The notes beneath the pieces were generated by a model. That model did no database searches, was not told where the DNA came from, and saw only the letters and a list, made by a program, of their open reading frames with translations. Positions 34,255 to 47,314 of a DNA stretch of 64,000 nt are shown piece by piece. Origin of the DNA: Arctopsyche grandis (Eukaryota > Arthropoda > Insecta > Trichoptera > Hydropsychidae); the NCBI RefSeq assembly GCF_051622035.1, contig NC_135361.1:2299001-2363000 (forward strand). Direction: 5' to 3'. Both the position numbers and the translations under genes were made by a program. The first letter of the stretch is position 1. Every line of letters begins with the position of its first letter.

Positions 34255-34368
34255 GGAACCGTGTTGTGACGTTAAGTATGAATAGAACCTATCGTATTTA
34301 CGTCGGTTACTGCCGGAGACATGTAGTGCTGTAAACGTGTAGTGCTGTTATGTATGAACAGACCTTTA
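34255..34368. repeat. Tourist-like MITE, partial copy
   Basis: The word GTATGAACAGACCT followed by TTA at 34352-34368 repeats the right end of the MITE at 3919-4077, and a variant, GTATGAATAGAACCT, lies 75 bases upstream. The opposite end was not found, so the copy is partial or rearranged. Confidence 0.5.
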
Positions 34369-36042
34369 ATTGCCAAGCGCGCACCAGTGCGCGCTCTTTC
34401 GTGTTTAAGACATTATTCTTTCGTGTTTAAGACGTTTATTCGTAATTACTTTTTGGTTTCTTCACAGTGACATCTAAAAATATCCTGTGACACTAATGAA
34501 ATTGAAAAAAGTCAATATTTTTCCTTAGTTTGTTACATATTCAAGAGGTGGTGTCAAGGATTGACTAAATACAAACATAAAATAATCGAATCGGTGTCTA
34601 AAAACGCGTGGCGATTAAGTGGTTAACTTGAGACTAATGTACTGAGAACATGAGACTATGTACTGAGGCATGTATGGCTCAAAATGTTCTAAATTACATT
34701 TGTACATACATATATGAGCTATCATCCTTTGAAGGTCTTGTACTTAGTTTCAGAACACTCTGAATACCTACCTATGTACATACGTATATGTAAATATGAC
34801 ATTTGTAGATATTTTTATCGAACGATGCGCAGCACATTTCATGAGACAATTTTATTATAGAAATATGTGAAATAAAGAGGGGTGAGAATTGCGTGGGAGT
34901 TAGACGCTCTCTTTTCCTCTCAAATTTCTATTTTTTTTTTTTTTTTTTCCTTTTTTATGTCTAACAAACGTATTTTTTCACTGTTGTGAGCATTCTTAAA
35001 ATTCGTTTGTATATGTGTATAAATAAAGTGTCTTTCTTTCAAAGTATGTATGATATGTACATATGTATGTATCTGAAAATTTTTCGAAAGCAGAAAGTAC
35101 AAATATTAATTTCAAATTTCATAACGGATAATCTTAGGCTTAAATTTGAGTCGGGTGACATTTCATTTCTCAGAACTAAAACAATCACACGACGCACATA
35201 GCAAATATTATTTCAGTATCACTTATTGCACATTTGTATGTATAATATTATAAAACTAATATATTATATATTTACTGGTAAATGTCTAAATTACTCAATT
35301 AAATAAATACACTATAGAATAGACATTTTTACTGGGCAAAGCATAAATTAACTAAACATAAATTAACAGAAGAAGCCAAAAGAAGAGTATTGACGAAAGT
35401 GATACTTTAGTTTGACAGCTCAGTCGAATTCATAATTACATATTTATAATATTTCACGTACTCTTCACATAAAATATATGTTTTTATAATAAGCTGGCTT
35501 CGATTATTCTACATTGTATGTACATATGTAATTGTGCGATGTGTTGTAGGACTACTATCAAATTCGCTCAACTGTCAAATCTTGGTCACAAGATTTAACC
35601 AGCACATAGCAGTGAGTTTATACACTTACTATTTAAATTGTACATCGTCTGTTTAGAGTAAATATGTGATCTAATGTTGTAAGCTTTAACTAGAAATAAT
35701 GCTCAATGTAAACGTCAAGTGGCGAGTGCATTACATTGATGAAATTTAACACGTTTATAACACTTACATATACATATGTATGTACATATGTATATAAAGG
35801 TGATATTTGCAACCCAACGATATTGGAAGAAATGAAGTTGTGGGTTCCATCTCGCCTCATTGATTACACTGAGTAGCAAAAAGTTACGTTTTTACAAGGT
35901 TTTTATTTACCGGAGTGGACTTCTTTAAAATATTTATTAAATTTTATCTTTTTTTAATCCAAATAAAATTTTATCTTTACTTTGATCCACTAAAACCTTG
36001 AATTTGACAATGATTTTTGTTGGTTTCCTTTCGTTTATTGGA
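34369..36042. other. Intergenic, no recognised feature
   Basis: AT-rich with a long T-run at 34931-34949. No exon or element ends recognised. Confidence 0.5.
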
Positions 36043-36785
36043 TACTAGCTGTATTACCCGGCTTCGCTCAGTATTTATAATATAAACCGCTTAAACATAA
36101 CTAATCTAATAGTAATCATTTTATAAAAATAAAAAAATTTAAAAAAATTTTGTTTTTTTATTTTTTTCCTTCTAGGGCTTTGCCCACGGCGCTCCCTGAG
36201 CCTTTGCCTTCTAGGACTTCGCCCTCCGCGCCCCCTGAGCCTTTGCCTTCTAGGGCTTCGCCCTCGATGCCCCCCTGAGCCTTTGGTCTTTAATAAATAA
36301 GTCGAATCGGCGCCTATGAATCGAAAAAAATAAATCGAATCATTGGTTCGTTGACGGCTGCGCCCCATAAACCGCTTAAACATGACTAATAATCTAATAG
36401 TTAACATTTTATTTAAAAAAAAAAATTAAAAATTAAAAAAAATCAAAAAAAAAATTTTTTGCCTTCTAGGGCTTCGCCCTCGGCCCCCCCCCCCTGAGCC
36501 TTTTGCCCTCTAGGGCTTCGCCCTCAGTGCCCCAATGAGCCTTTACCTTCTAGGGATTCGCCCTCGGCGCCCCCTGAGCCTTTGCCTTCTAGGGCTTCCC
36601 CCTTGGCACCCCCCTGAAAAAAAATTTTTTTTATTTTTTTTTTAATAAAATGTTTACTATTAGATTAGTCATGTTTAAGCGGTTTATATTATAAAGACTG
36701 AGCGAAGCCGGGTAATACAGCTAGTACATACATATATACAAAGTCTCTTTCCAAATTATATATTAGATTATATTATATAATATAT
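36043..36785. repeat. Inverted pair of CCCGGCTTCGCTC-family repeats around a GC-rich minisatellite
   Basis: ACTAGCTGTATTACCCGGC and the next ten bases at 36043-36071 are repeated exactly, inverted, at 36697-36725. Between them a unit of about 38-40 bases with CTTCTAGGGCTTCGCCCTC and CCCCTGAGCCTTTG occurs about three times at 36170-36290 and four times at 36455-36615. A partial third head (AACCGCTTAAACATGACTAA) sits near 36370. The family tail, AAGTCTCTTTCCAAATTATA, follows at 36739. The structure looks like copies inserted into, or recombined with, each other. Confidence 0.75.
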
Positions 36786-37238
36786 TAGATAAGCGCTTAA
36801 AAAAATGAGCAACTTTACAGTTTTTTGGTTTTTATAGTATTTAACCCAAAATCTAGCATTTTTGTGCCAAAAGTGAGTATTGGAACCAATAGTCACATAT
36901 ATTTTTTTATTTATTGTGATATTTCATTGCTTTAAAGTACGTATAATTAATTATCTACTGAATTTAAAAATTCAAAAACATATTTTTTATACAAATAATA
37001 ATTTAATACAATAATTTTATATTAATATTATGATTGTAAAATATCACGAAGATGTTAAAATTTAAAATGGTCAAAAATTGTTTAAAAGATCACTTCCGGT
37101 TAAATATTAAGTCATAAATATAATATAATATCTTCTAAAATTTACCATATCCACTTATTTCTGTACATACATATGTACATATTTTTGAACATAGTTTCAG
37201 CTCAAAAATTAAAAAAGGGTAGTTACCGAGTAGCTTAA
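36786..37238. other. Intergenic with a possible relic of the ACTTCCGG element
   Basis: One CACTTCCGGTTAAATATTAA word at 37086, preceded by an AATGGTCAAAA word and followed by TTTCAGCTCAAAAATT, recalls units of the 307-bp array, but the match is too weak to call a copy. Confidence 0.35.
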
Positions 37239-37374
37239 CCCTTTGAGTGCTGACGTATTTTGTGTTGAAAGCCCGCCACGCTGAAAATTTTGCCATTTGC
37301 CAACATTTCGGCGTATTTCAGGCTCATGGAGTTTTTAGCAAAACGCCGACCGGTATTTGTCAGCATTCACAGGG
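37239..37374. mobile_element. piggyBac-like TTAA MITE, 136 bp
   Basis: The ends CCCTTTGAGTGCTGAC and, inverted, CCCTGTGAATGCTGAC lie between two TTAA tetramers (37235-37238 and 37375-37378). TTAA duplication with CCC-starting ends is the mark of piggyBac-type elements. A larger relative is at 55067-55512. Confidence 0.8.
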
Positions 37375-37507
37375 TTAATGAGTATTTACGTAGCATTTAC
37401 GTTTTATCGGTATAACACACAGTAAATGTCATCACAGTTATCCGTAAAATACACAGTATGTAGATATCAATCAAATGTCGAAGTCGAATTTACCAACGAT
37501 CACAATA

Positions 37508-37785
37508 CGTTATAGTTTTATTTATTTATTTATATATTATCTTAGCTATTAAGCTAATTTAAAAAATACATACATCTTAAATACTTTACTCTCAAATTTA
37601 TAATTAACTTATATGTACTGTCCGTCACAGAGGTGTCTCTTCGCACCTCGCAAGAATGCTTCCATGGTCTTAGCAGACCTGATGGACTCAGGGAGGGCAT
37701 TATACATGAGCACACCCCCAGCTGTCTTATTTTTTCTTACTCATCTTACAACTAGTTTGTCCTTATTTCTAGTATGAAAACTTAA
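37508..37785 (-). mobile_element. LINE B, 5'-truncated 3' end copy
   Basis: In reverse, this matches 16480-16760: the coding words for NKTAGGV and ALPESIRSAK, GGTGCGAAGAGACACCTCTG, the 3'UTR and the AATAAATAAA tail. It differs from LINE B at several positions per hundred and is only about 280 bases long. Confidence 0.85.
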
Positions 37786-38444
37786 AAAATTACATACATA
37801 CATACATGTGTGTTGATAGAATCATATTGAATGAAATTCACATTCATCATTGTTATTTACGAGTACCTTCAGGTTATCGGGTAGTGCTCGTAGTTGCGTA
37901 AGAGAGAATTCGTACTCCTTAATGAACCCACTTGCTTCATCTCCCTTTTGTTCCATCAACGTAAGTATTTACGGAGCGACTCGTCGCGCCTGCTCCCAAT
38001 TCCAATCCCACTCCATCCCCATCCCCATCCCCATCCCCAGCCCCAGCCCCAGCCCCAGCCCCAGCCCCATCCCTCACTCCCGATTCCCGGAGCGTTCTCC
38101 TCTCCCATACTATCAAAGTCATATCGTAGCCGTAACGCACTTAGCAACTTTCACCGACAGCGTTTGCGAATTATTTATGGTGGATATTTGTACCTACATA
38201 ACGGTCGATAAATCACCGAAAGAGATAAAACGACCTCATTAACATCGCCGACCAAAAAGTAACACTTCACACCATGCCTATAAAGATCGTAAATCGTAAA
38301 TAATAAACATAGAACTTTATGACACATATGTATCAGCAACAAATATTGCGTAACGTTTCAATCCAGACTTTATTTCACATATTTTGCCAGTCTGTTGTAT
38401 ATGACAAGACTAAATTTAATATCCTGAATTGTAAATTACGAATT
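37786..38444. other. Intergenic with CCCCAT/CCCCAG minisatellite
   Basis: A C-rich hexamer array, CCCCAT then CCCCAG, runs from about 38008 to 38073. Open frames over it on both strands are by-products of the repeat. The rest shows nothing I can name. Confidence 0.6.
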
Positions 38445-38815
38445 CCATTCGGTCCGGCTTCGCTCGGTATTTGTAATATAAACCGCTTAAACATGACTAA
38501 TCTAATAGTAAACATTTTATTAAATTTATTTGAATAGTTTTATTTTATATAAATTTATTTGAACTCATTTGTTTTTTTTTATATAATTGACTGTCACGAA
38601 CAAACAAACATATATACTGTCTCTTTCGAAATTATATGTATGCCAGAATCCAGCGCCTGCGCCCCCGGAGCCTTCGCCCCCGAGAACTTCGAATCCTTTG
38701 AATCGAAAAAAATCGAATCGGTGCCTATGAATCGAAAAAAAAGTACGAACCAACAAACGAAGGTTACATACATACAAAGTCTCTTTCCAAATTATATATT
38801 AGATGATATCGAGTT
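38445..38815 (+). repeat. CCCGGCTTCGCTC-family repeat
   Basis: The head GGCTTCGCTCGGTATTTG is followed by TAATATAAACCGCTTAAAC. A GC-rich patch (CCCCGGAGCCTTCGCCCCC) lies inside, and the tail AAGTCTCTTTCCAAATTATA then TATTAGAT follows at 38776-38807. A second partial tail (TGTCTCTTTCGAAATTATAT) near 38618 suggests an internal duplication or two joined copies. Confidence 0.75.
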
Positions 38816-39424
38816 TTATTCAGCGTTCCTAGTCGGTACTAGGAACGCCCACGTGGATTGAATATTTGTTCAATGTTCGAATTTTTCTTTCATTGACACT
38901 AATGTTATATCTAAAAATTACAAATTAATTTAATTAAAGAAGAACATCGTACCAAACATTTATTGAAACAAGAAAGCTGAAATATTTTAATTATTCCGCT
39001 AATGTGATTGCTTCATGAGCTACACCTGGATCCTTTTTTTCAGTTTCAGATATAGTAATTAAAGCATCATGAATGTCATCAATTTTATAACGAACTGCTT
39101 TGACGTTTTATTTCGGGAATATAATTGCACGTGACTCAGTTAGAATCTTTCAGTGATATATTGAAGCTGAACACAGTTTAAACGTGTTTACAGTTTAGAA
39201 AGTGAAGCGCCTTTGACCCTCTAATCTAAAATTTTGTAGGGCCTTTGGCGCTCTAATTTTATATTTTAAAGCGCCTTCGACGCATAGAGTGGTGCCCTAA
39301 CTTACTCGGTGCCCTCGGGTGCCGCCCGACCCAACCTCCCCCCTTAAAACTGGCATTGAGTGTTCCTATAGTTTAATTAAAATTTTAATATACAGTCTAC
39401 CGACCGATGTATATAGTTTAAATT
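38816..39424. other. Intergenic, no recognised feature
   Basis: A small hairpin, GCGTTCCTAG / CTAGGAACGC, lies at 38822-38848. Near 39205-39300 GCGCC-T-TTGACC words repeat three times, perhaps part of the element that carries the 39425 repeat. Confidence 0.4.
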
Positions 39425-39800
39425 ACGATAAATTCCAATTGCTGTCCATATTGATATTGTTCACTAAGATTAGCGAAGTTCCGAAAATGGAATCGGCCCT
39501 AGCTGAGGTAGAGGAAGTGGTAGTATAGTCCGCCGCATCGTTCGCTTGCACAAGTTCGCCATCTCATTATGTTCCCTTCGGGCTACTGACAAATTGTTAC
39601 GTATGGAATTTTCCACTAAGAATGTTCTTATTTGTCTATATCAAACATCATTCTGAACTTTTTTTTGTTAAAATAATGCCTATTTACCCAGAACATTTTA
39701 GTATAAATATGGCAAAGAAACGGTTCCCTTGGAACCAATCAATGCAGAATGTGCGGAAACGAGGCCTCGGAATATTGCATTTTCAATCGTTTATTCGACA
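39425..39800 (+). repeat. Dispersed repeat, second copy of 30425-30880
   Basis: Shares GTCCATATTGATATTGT, GGAATCGGCCCTAG, CATCGTTCGCTTGCA and AACGAGGCCTCGGAATATTG with 30425-30880 in the same order and strand. Divergence and small indels are spread along its length. Confidence 0.65.
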
Positions 39801-40191
39801 AATTATTCATAAGATCAAGTTTTGAAGACAAACAAGATCTAATTAAGAAAGTTAGGCTACTTAGGATATTTCTGTGAGCACAAAAATGAAAAATAGTATA
39901 ATTTCAAAACTTCAAGACAGATTATTATAATTAAAAAAAAAAAAAAAATTTTGTCCATACCTAGTCCCCTTTTTTAAAAGTCACAGCACTCCACCGGTAC
40001 ATATGTTTGCTTTTTAGTTGAAAAACAGTACAATTGATACATATATAACCTTGTGGATTAACCTAGATTTCTGATGAGTCTGATATTAATGTTGAACGTA
40101 CAATTAAGATGTAATGAAAATTTTTCATAAAAAGTTCTGTACAAATTTAATACATAAATTTTAAACTTTTTATTTTTTTTTTCTTCTACAG
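39801..40191. other. Upstream of the SLC6 gene
   Basis: AT-rich with an A-run near 39935. A pyrimidine tract from 40165 ends in CTTCTACAG at 40191, a good 3' splice site for a 5'UTR exon that starts at 40192. No promoter elements are recognised. Confidence 0.45.
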
Positions 40192-40310
40192 CACAAAAAT
40201 AATGGTTTAGACAAAAATTAACACAATCGACAACGAAATATATTTAAAACTTAAAAATTAATTAAAAACATTTTGATAAATCTGTAAAACGAAAATAAAT
40301 CAAAATCACA

Positions 40311-43003
40311 ATGGCTAACACTGCACATTTGGTGAGAAGACAAAGCTCCAGGGATCTAAGTCGTCAAAAGTCAATCGATAGATTAGAAATGAGAGAATTG
40401 AAAGGACGTCTCGTTCGAATGGAAAGTGGAGTTAAAAAGGTAAAATTACAATTTTGATGAATATTATACTCTATATATAATGTGTACATTACATATGTGT
40501 ATGTATGTATGTAAAATTTAAAGGAATCGACAAAGTATGGTGCAACAAATGCAGCTTTTGAAGACACTAGTCCAAATAGATTAGAAGTGACACCGAAGCC
40601 TACTAGTAAAATGGGATCCGGAGAAGGTAAAGGCGTATTCAAGCCTGAAGGTGCTGAAGAAGAGAGAGAATCTTGGGATAGTAAACTAACATTTCTATTG
40701 GCGACCGTGGGATACGCCGTTGGTCTGGGCAACGTGTGGCGTTTTCCCTATTTGGCGCAAAAGAATGGAGGAGGTGCATTTTTAATACCTTACTTTGTGA
40801 TGTTAGCGATCGAGGGCATTCCCATATTTTACCTGGAGCTGGCCATCGGACAGCGTTTGAGGAAAGGCGCCATCGGAGTTTGGCACCAGGTGTCCCCTTA
40901 CTTGGGCGGCATAGGAATTAGTAGCGCTGTAGTGTCTTTCAACGTAGCCCTTTATTACAACACAATCATTGCCTGGTGTCTCTTCTATTTTGCGCAAAGC
41001 TTTCAATCGGAGCTACCTTGGGCAGAATGTCCTAACAAATACTTTCAGAATGGGTCGTATACGCCAGAGCCCGAATGTGTTGTAAGTATTTTATTACAAT
41101 TTTATAGATTTTTCTCTAGCCTACCTACCTACCTACCTACCCATTATTCAAATCGTAATGAGTAAGGTGGTGGGTGAGCTAATAATTGTATGTACGTACA
41201 TATTAGATTTATAATATTGTGGTTACTTTTTTGTTTCCCAGGTGAGTAGTCCTACGCAATACTTCTGGTATCGTACTACTCTGATGGTTTCCGAAGACAT
41301 TAATTTCCCGGAGGTTTTTAACTGGAAAATTGCAATTGCATTAGTAATCGCATGGATTCTCGTTTACATGTGCATGATAAAGGGAATAGCTTCATCGGGA
41401 AAAGTTGTATACGTTACAGCTACCTTCCCCTATATTGTCCTTGTGATATTCTTCTTTAGAGGAATAACATTGAAGGGGATGTCCGATGGCTTACTTCATC
41501 TTTTCACACCGACTTGGCACACCATATTAGATCCCGTAGTATGGTTAGAAGCTGGAACTCAAATTTTCTTCTCCTTGGGACTTGCGTTTGGAGGCCTCAT
41601 AGCTTTCTCCTCCTACAATCCAGTCAACAACAATTGCTACAGAGATGCGATAATGGTATCGTTAACCAATTGCTTGACTTCGATGTTCGCTGGAATAGTA
41701 GTATTTTCCATAATAGGATTTAAAGCGACAATGGTTTATGAAAAATGTTTGGAACAACGCAACATAACCGTCCTTTCAGTTCTTGGCAGCAATTACGATA
41801 TGACAAAACTGCCAGCTGAAGGTTCTGTAGTGAACATCACTACATCAACTGGATTGATGGAATCGGTAATTATGCCTTATTTACCAGAATGTGATCTGCA
41901 AAAAGAATTAGACAATGTAAGTGAACTTTTTTACTTAATTTGGGGTTTAAATTTAGAAATATTTTAATATATTTTATTTTTTCACAGTCTGCTTCAGGCA
42001 CTGGACTTGCTTTTATCATATTCACCGAAGCTATTAATCAATTCCCGGGAGCTCAATTTTGGTCGGTCCTTTTTTTTCTGATGCTTTTCACGCTAGGTAT
42101 CGATTCACAATTTGGAACATTAGAAGGGGTAGTCACATCAATAGTCGATATGAAATTGTTTCCAAATCTACGCAAAGAATATCTTACTGGCGCACTATGT
42201 CTATCCTGTTGCGTATTATCAATGGCTTTTGCACACGGAGCTGGTAGCTACATTTTCTTACTGTTCGACATGTATAGTGGAAACTTTCCACTTTTGATCA
42301 TTGCCTTTTTTGAATGCATTGGAGTTTCTTATGTTTACGGTTTGAAGCGGTTAGTATCCAACCCTTAAAATAAATACATATGTATATGATTACAATTCAT
42401 ATACAATGATAATACATATGTATGTATTTATGCTATTAACAGTTTTGCGGATGATATTGAATTAATGACTGGACAGAGGCCTGGCTTATACTGGTTAATC
42501 TGCTGGAAGTATTTATCTCCTTTAGCGATGATCAGCATTCTGGTGGCATCAGTTTTTGACATAGCCACTGAAGGCAGTAGTTATCCAGCATGGGTCGGCA
42601 GTCGGGGTGAAACAGAACGTCGACCCTGGCCACTTTGGGCAGTTCTTGTGGTAACAATTCTAGTGCTTGCATCAATTCTATGGATTCCAGTTGTGGCTAT
42701 ATGCAGGTTAGATATACACTTTACGTGTGCATATACGTACATATGTACATAAGTCATTATACATACATACATACATACATATTACACAAATACTTTTCAT
42801 AACTATTCCTATTTTAATAAAGGTATTTCGGAGTGCCTATAATTGATGACAATGAAAAAGCCTGGTTCCCCGCCGACGAGCTGAAAGAATTCCATGGTAT
42901 TGTTGACCATGAAGTAACACCAGCTGAAACACTTCTATTTTGCATTCGACCTGATGGTAGGGAAGGGCTGTGTTGTATTACAGGTGGAGAAGATGAAAAT
43001 TAA
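40311..43003 (+). CDS. SLC6 sodium-dependent neutral amino acid transporter, SLC6A15/17-like
   Basis: Six exons: 40311-40439, 40524-41081, 41242-41916, 41988-42349, 42443-42706 and 42823-43003. All introns are GT-AG and under 170 bases, and the joined frame encodes 722 residues. The start MANTAHLVRRQSSRDL opens a 90-residue charged cytosolic N-terminus. Transmembrane helix 1 has the SLC6 signature GYAVGLGNVWRFPYLAQKNG (about residues 106-125), the unwound sodium/substrate region. RKGAIGVWHQVSPYLGG and LPWAECP match the SLC6A15-20 branch, best SLC6A15/17. An NGSY glycosylation site lies in extracellular loop 2. Twelve membrane helices are expected. The family moves neutral amino acids into cells, often neurons, with sodium. 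The acidic tail ends GGEDEN. A 5'UTR splice acceptor is likely at 40190-40191. Complete and undamaged. Confidence 0.95.
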
Positions 43004-43287
43004 TTAAAAATACTTATCAGTTATCACTAATCATTTTCCAAATTGTGACATACATACATACATACATATATTATTTTAATTTTATTAAATTGTATACATA
43101 ATTAGCATACATATGTATAAATATGTAATTGGAAAAATAATATGTACGTAATCATTGCAGTTTGGGAAATGTTGTTAATTATTTGAATAATTTGTATACA
43201 TACATATTTGTCTCATACAGGCTGTCTCACAACAACATATCATTTGTATATCAATGATATAACTAATTTCAAACAATGATAATATTA

Positions 43288-43293
43288 AATAAA
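43288..43293 (+). promoter_or_regulatory. Candidate poly(A) signal of the SLC6 gene
   Basis: AATAAA about 285 bases after the stop codon; the first perfect hexamer on this strand that is not inside a microsatellite. Confidence 0.35.
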
Positions 43294-46200
43294 ACACTAG
43301 AATTTATTAAAAGACTTGAGATTGGTGTTTTAACGTTTATCCAATTCAAAATTATGACAATATTTTACGAATAAAATATGATCATACGTATGTGTATGTT
43401 TGTACATAACAATACATTCGCAATGTTTGTATATTTATTAAAAATGTATGTATGTGGTGAACAGTTAAGCCATTTTGTAAAGTAGACATTAGTTTTATTA
43501 AAATAAACGATTGATTGAATATGAAGTTATAATGTGATTGAATATACAAATTCAATTAATTATTTTCTTTGTTATACCGAATAATATCTATGAATGAAAA
43601 ATATTTTGAATGGTGTTTGAATTTTAATTAGAGTGGCAATATATCATTTAAGACTATAATAATTTAATTGATAGATTTACATGAAAGAAGACAATATCAA
43701 AGACAATATAAAATTTTTGAATGAAATAAAAATTTACATATATTATACAATACATATGTACATACTTAAATGTAATGTGCATATACAGATGTACGTACAT
43801 ATGTATGTATGTTACAAGTGTGTCCCATTGTTATATATAAATACATATAGTCATAATTTTTTTATTAATACACACAATTTAAATTTTATACATACATATG
43901 TATATGTACATACAATATATACCTACTTGTTAAATATATGCATGTACATATATTTCAATTTATCATCAAAATGTATGCCTCTAATGTTATTTTGTACTTT
44001 TCGTGTGTTTCCATAATGACGTTAAAAAATATGTACTTACATAATTAAGTCATTTTTTTATTTTTACATTTTAACATTATTACATTAATTCCTTGGAAAG
44101 AATATCTTTGAAAATCGATTGATTAAGTTGATTCTATTATTTTCAATAAATTGTACCACTATATCAATAAGTATGTACATACATACATACATATAATATA
44201 TGCATGTTACATACAAAATATACCATATCTGATATTTATTTTTTACTTTTAACTCATAAAATAATACTATTGACAATAAAAATCATTCCACTAAATTATC
44301 ACTTTGATTGGAAGGTTGCCTTTGAAAGTTTGCCTTAGTTATCATTCTTTAAAGTGGTCAGATATTATCTGCAGTTAAAAGATAAACGTAAAATTGTAGC
44401 ACATCCAAGGTATACCTGCCATATAATATAATTACATACATATGTAATTAAATGTGTTTGTAAACGCAAACTTTGAGCATCCACTAATATCAATAATAAA
44501 AGAAGTGTCAAACATTGATTAAATAAATTAATATAAATTTGACTACTGTATGCATACATATATGTATTACAGGCAGTCAGTAAAAACTAAAACGTTTTGG
44601 AAACTATGTATACTTAGTTGTTATTTGTGCATTGATATCACAGTGAAATGTTCAATGCACATATTAATTAATGACAATAAACTTATCTATCTAAATTATA
44701 AATATTTCTATCTACATACATACATGTACACTATATGTATAATGGATATATTCAAAATAATAACAAATATTCATTTCATATATATTTTCTGAAAACATTT
44801 TTATTAGCTGAACATATGTATATTTAAAAAAAAATCTTTATAATGCTTGTATTCACTTCATATCTGCATCAATGTTGAAAGATATATGTATACATACTAC
44901 ATACAGATATAGTACATACATATATACATATTGATTTTGAAATAAAAATTATATTCAATGTAATATTAAATACATACATACATACATATGTACCTACATA
45001 TATGCAGTGCTTTTTCTTCACTTCTTTTCAAGCTTTTTATTAAAGATACATTCAAATGTAATTTAATGCAGTTTTTCAATCCCATAGAGCGCATAAAATA
45101 TAATAAATATAATTTATCTTAATTTTTTTAAGTTAAAAATGTGTCTGAAAGCCGGTCCAGAGAGCTACAATACAAAAAAGCACTGCATATACTTATGTAT
45201 GTAGGTACATATACATATGTACATATCTGTAAATTTTCTGCTCTCGTACTTTTCAACCGTACAGAGTTGACTATCGAGGCTATTTGAAAATAAATAATTA
45301 TGTTACGAAAATTTGATAAATGTGTATGTACTATGATAGATACTGAGAAGAGATAATACTCTTACATATAGTCTACATAATTTGCCTCGTTGACCAGCTC
45401 TGCTTTACAAAATATTATTATTAAGTGTTTTTGGGTAAGTCAACACAATATTTAAAATATTGTAAGACACTATTGCGTCCTTTATGAGTGAAAATTATCA
45501 GAGACGAATAGTAAAAATTAAATAAAAGCTACATATTTTTTATTTATTCGGTTAACTAAATTTGCGTATTTTTCGAAATACGTTTAGAAATATAATGGCA
45601 AAAAATTTATTTACAACCTACGAGATTATCTCGTTACTATGCTAATTCGAATTTAAATTTTAAAAAATCCAAAACTGAACAGCAACTTATGATAATAATT
45701 AAATATTGTTGTGGCCATAGAATTGTATGCATATTATATAAATATAAACTGTTTAATATCAATTTTTACATATCGGAAACTTGAAAATCTGATACTATCG
45801 TCAATTCAATAGTTCTACACTGTTGTGATATCCGATGATATATGGTAAATTTATAAAAGTGAAACCATTGATGTATTTATCAATTGAATCAGAATTAATC
45901 GAATTGATTAAAAAATCGAATCCAAAATTAAAATAACCAGTGACCAGAATACCTAATAGTTTCATTATGCGCATATGTGGTTACAATAACTCCAATTTTG
46001 GTCAAAAACAATATTCTTGTTATCTTTTTTCTAGCTCTCTAAATGTTCCAAATAGACTTTTATGTAATTTTAAAGGCAAAAAATGACAAAATTTATACAA
46101 ATTTATGATCGATAGAATGATTTTCATTTTGTCCTGAAATATAATGTAATTTTGGATTCACGTTTCAAAAGAGGGTGTCACGATATACATAAATCTAAAT

Positions 46201-46790
46201 TCGATAATATTGTACATACATATGTACACGTATCGATCACACAATACGTGTTAGAAAGCAAAGATTTTATCAATTCTGACGATTTTAGGGTATATGTATA
46301 TACGCACGTACATTACATTCCAGTTCAACGTCAATATCGACAGTATTTCATGAGATCCGATACGCCGAATAATATCCAACAGTACATAACATGTTATGTA
46401 CACATAGTAATTAAATTAAGATGTAACATTTACGATGAAATGTTATCATTTCAATTTGTTGTCTGTTTTAATGTGAAAAATAAAAATGTTAATCCTCAGT
46501 TTATTCGATTATTTGAGAACCCATATCTACTAGGCTTATTTAACTATCCCGAGCTTTCCGTAAAGACATACATTTCCGACCGGGTCCTCAGCCTATTATG
46601 TCTATTTTGTATCAAAAACTGCTACGAGTCGAATTCACTTTCTGAACACTCGGTATCTTTCGTCACCCAATTACGGCTTTACTTTATATAAAATCAATAG
46701 ACACGAAGAAATACGAGCACACGGAATGGGAATAATGCAGCACAAACCATAACAAAATGAACAATTTGGACTAATCGTAGACACAAATCA
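43294..46790. other. AT-rich intergenic, no gene seen
   Basis: About 3.5 kb of AT-rich DNA with many ACATACATATGTA microsatellites (43800, 43890, 44170, 44890, 44980, 45200). An open frame of 179 codons at 46152-46691 is the longest, but it has an AT-driven composition and no recognisable domain. I do not call it a gene. Confidence 0.5.
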
Positions 46791-47052
46791 ACCGACTTTG
46801 CTCGGTATTTGTAATATAAACAGCTTAAACATGGCTAATGTAATAGGAAACATTCATTTGTTTTTTTATTAAATTTATTTGAATCTGGATCTGGAACTGA
46901 AAAAGAAAATCCGATCAAGAATCAGGATCGAAATTGAAAACGAAATCAGATATCGATATCGTCATAGAAAATTAAATTTTTTCGAAACGTCACAGATTCT
47001 AAGATCCAAAACTTACAAAGTCTCTTTCGAAATTATATATTATATTAGATGT
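46791..47052 (+). repeat. CCCGGCTTCGCTC-family repeat
   Basis: The head (CCGACTTTGCTCGGTATTTG, ATATAAACAGCTTAAACATG), a short ATCTGGATCTGGAACTG minisatellite core and the tail (CTTACAAAGTCTCTTTCG, TATTAGATG) are all present. It corresponds part for part to the expanded copy at 32105-32620 and is probably full length at about 260 bases. Confidence 0.75.
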
Positions 47053-47111
47053 ACCTGAAGAAATAAAAATGATAAAAATTGATCAAAAGAGTGTGTAGTT
47101 TTTTTAATACA

Positions 47112-47117
47112 TTTATT
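47112..47117 (-). promoter_or_regulatory. Poly(A) signal of RpS28
   Basis: Minus-strand AATAAA about 200 bases beyond the candidate 3'UTR splice acceptor, followed by a T-rich stretch. Confidence 0.5.
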
Positions 47118-47314
47118 TTTCAATACAAATTAACATTGAAAATAAAACACTGAATATGGTCGTATTTTGTCATTGATGGCGTGACAGTCCATTTTCAAAT
47201 CGAAAATGTATAGTTGTAGAATAAAAGATGTTGTTGAAAGACATTGTAAGGTTTCACATCGCCAACATTATTGGATAATTTGTAGATGGAAATGGAATCT
47301 TTTGGGTGCACTCT

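Noticed and set aside
37850-38242. Open frames with Pro/Ser or Gly/Trp runs
   Set aside because: Encoded by the CCCCAT/CCCCAG minisatellite; all frames across it are open.
40736-41006. Frames overlapping SLC6 exon 2 on both strands
   Set aside because: Shadows of the conserved transporter exon.
46152-46691. A 179-codon open frame on the plus strand
   Set aside because: AT-driven composition, microsatellite at its start, no recognisable domain or splice context; likely chance.
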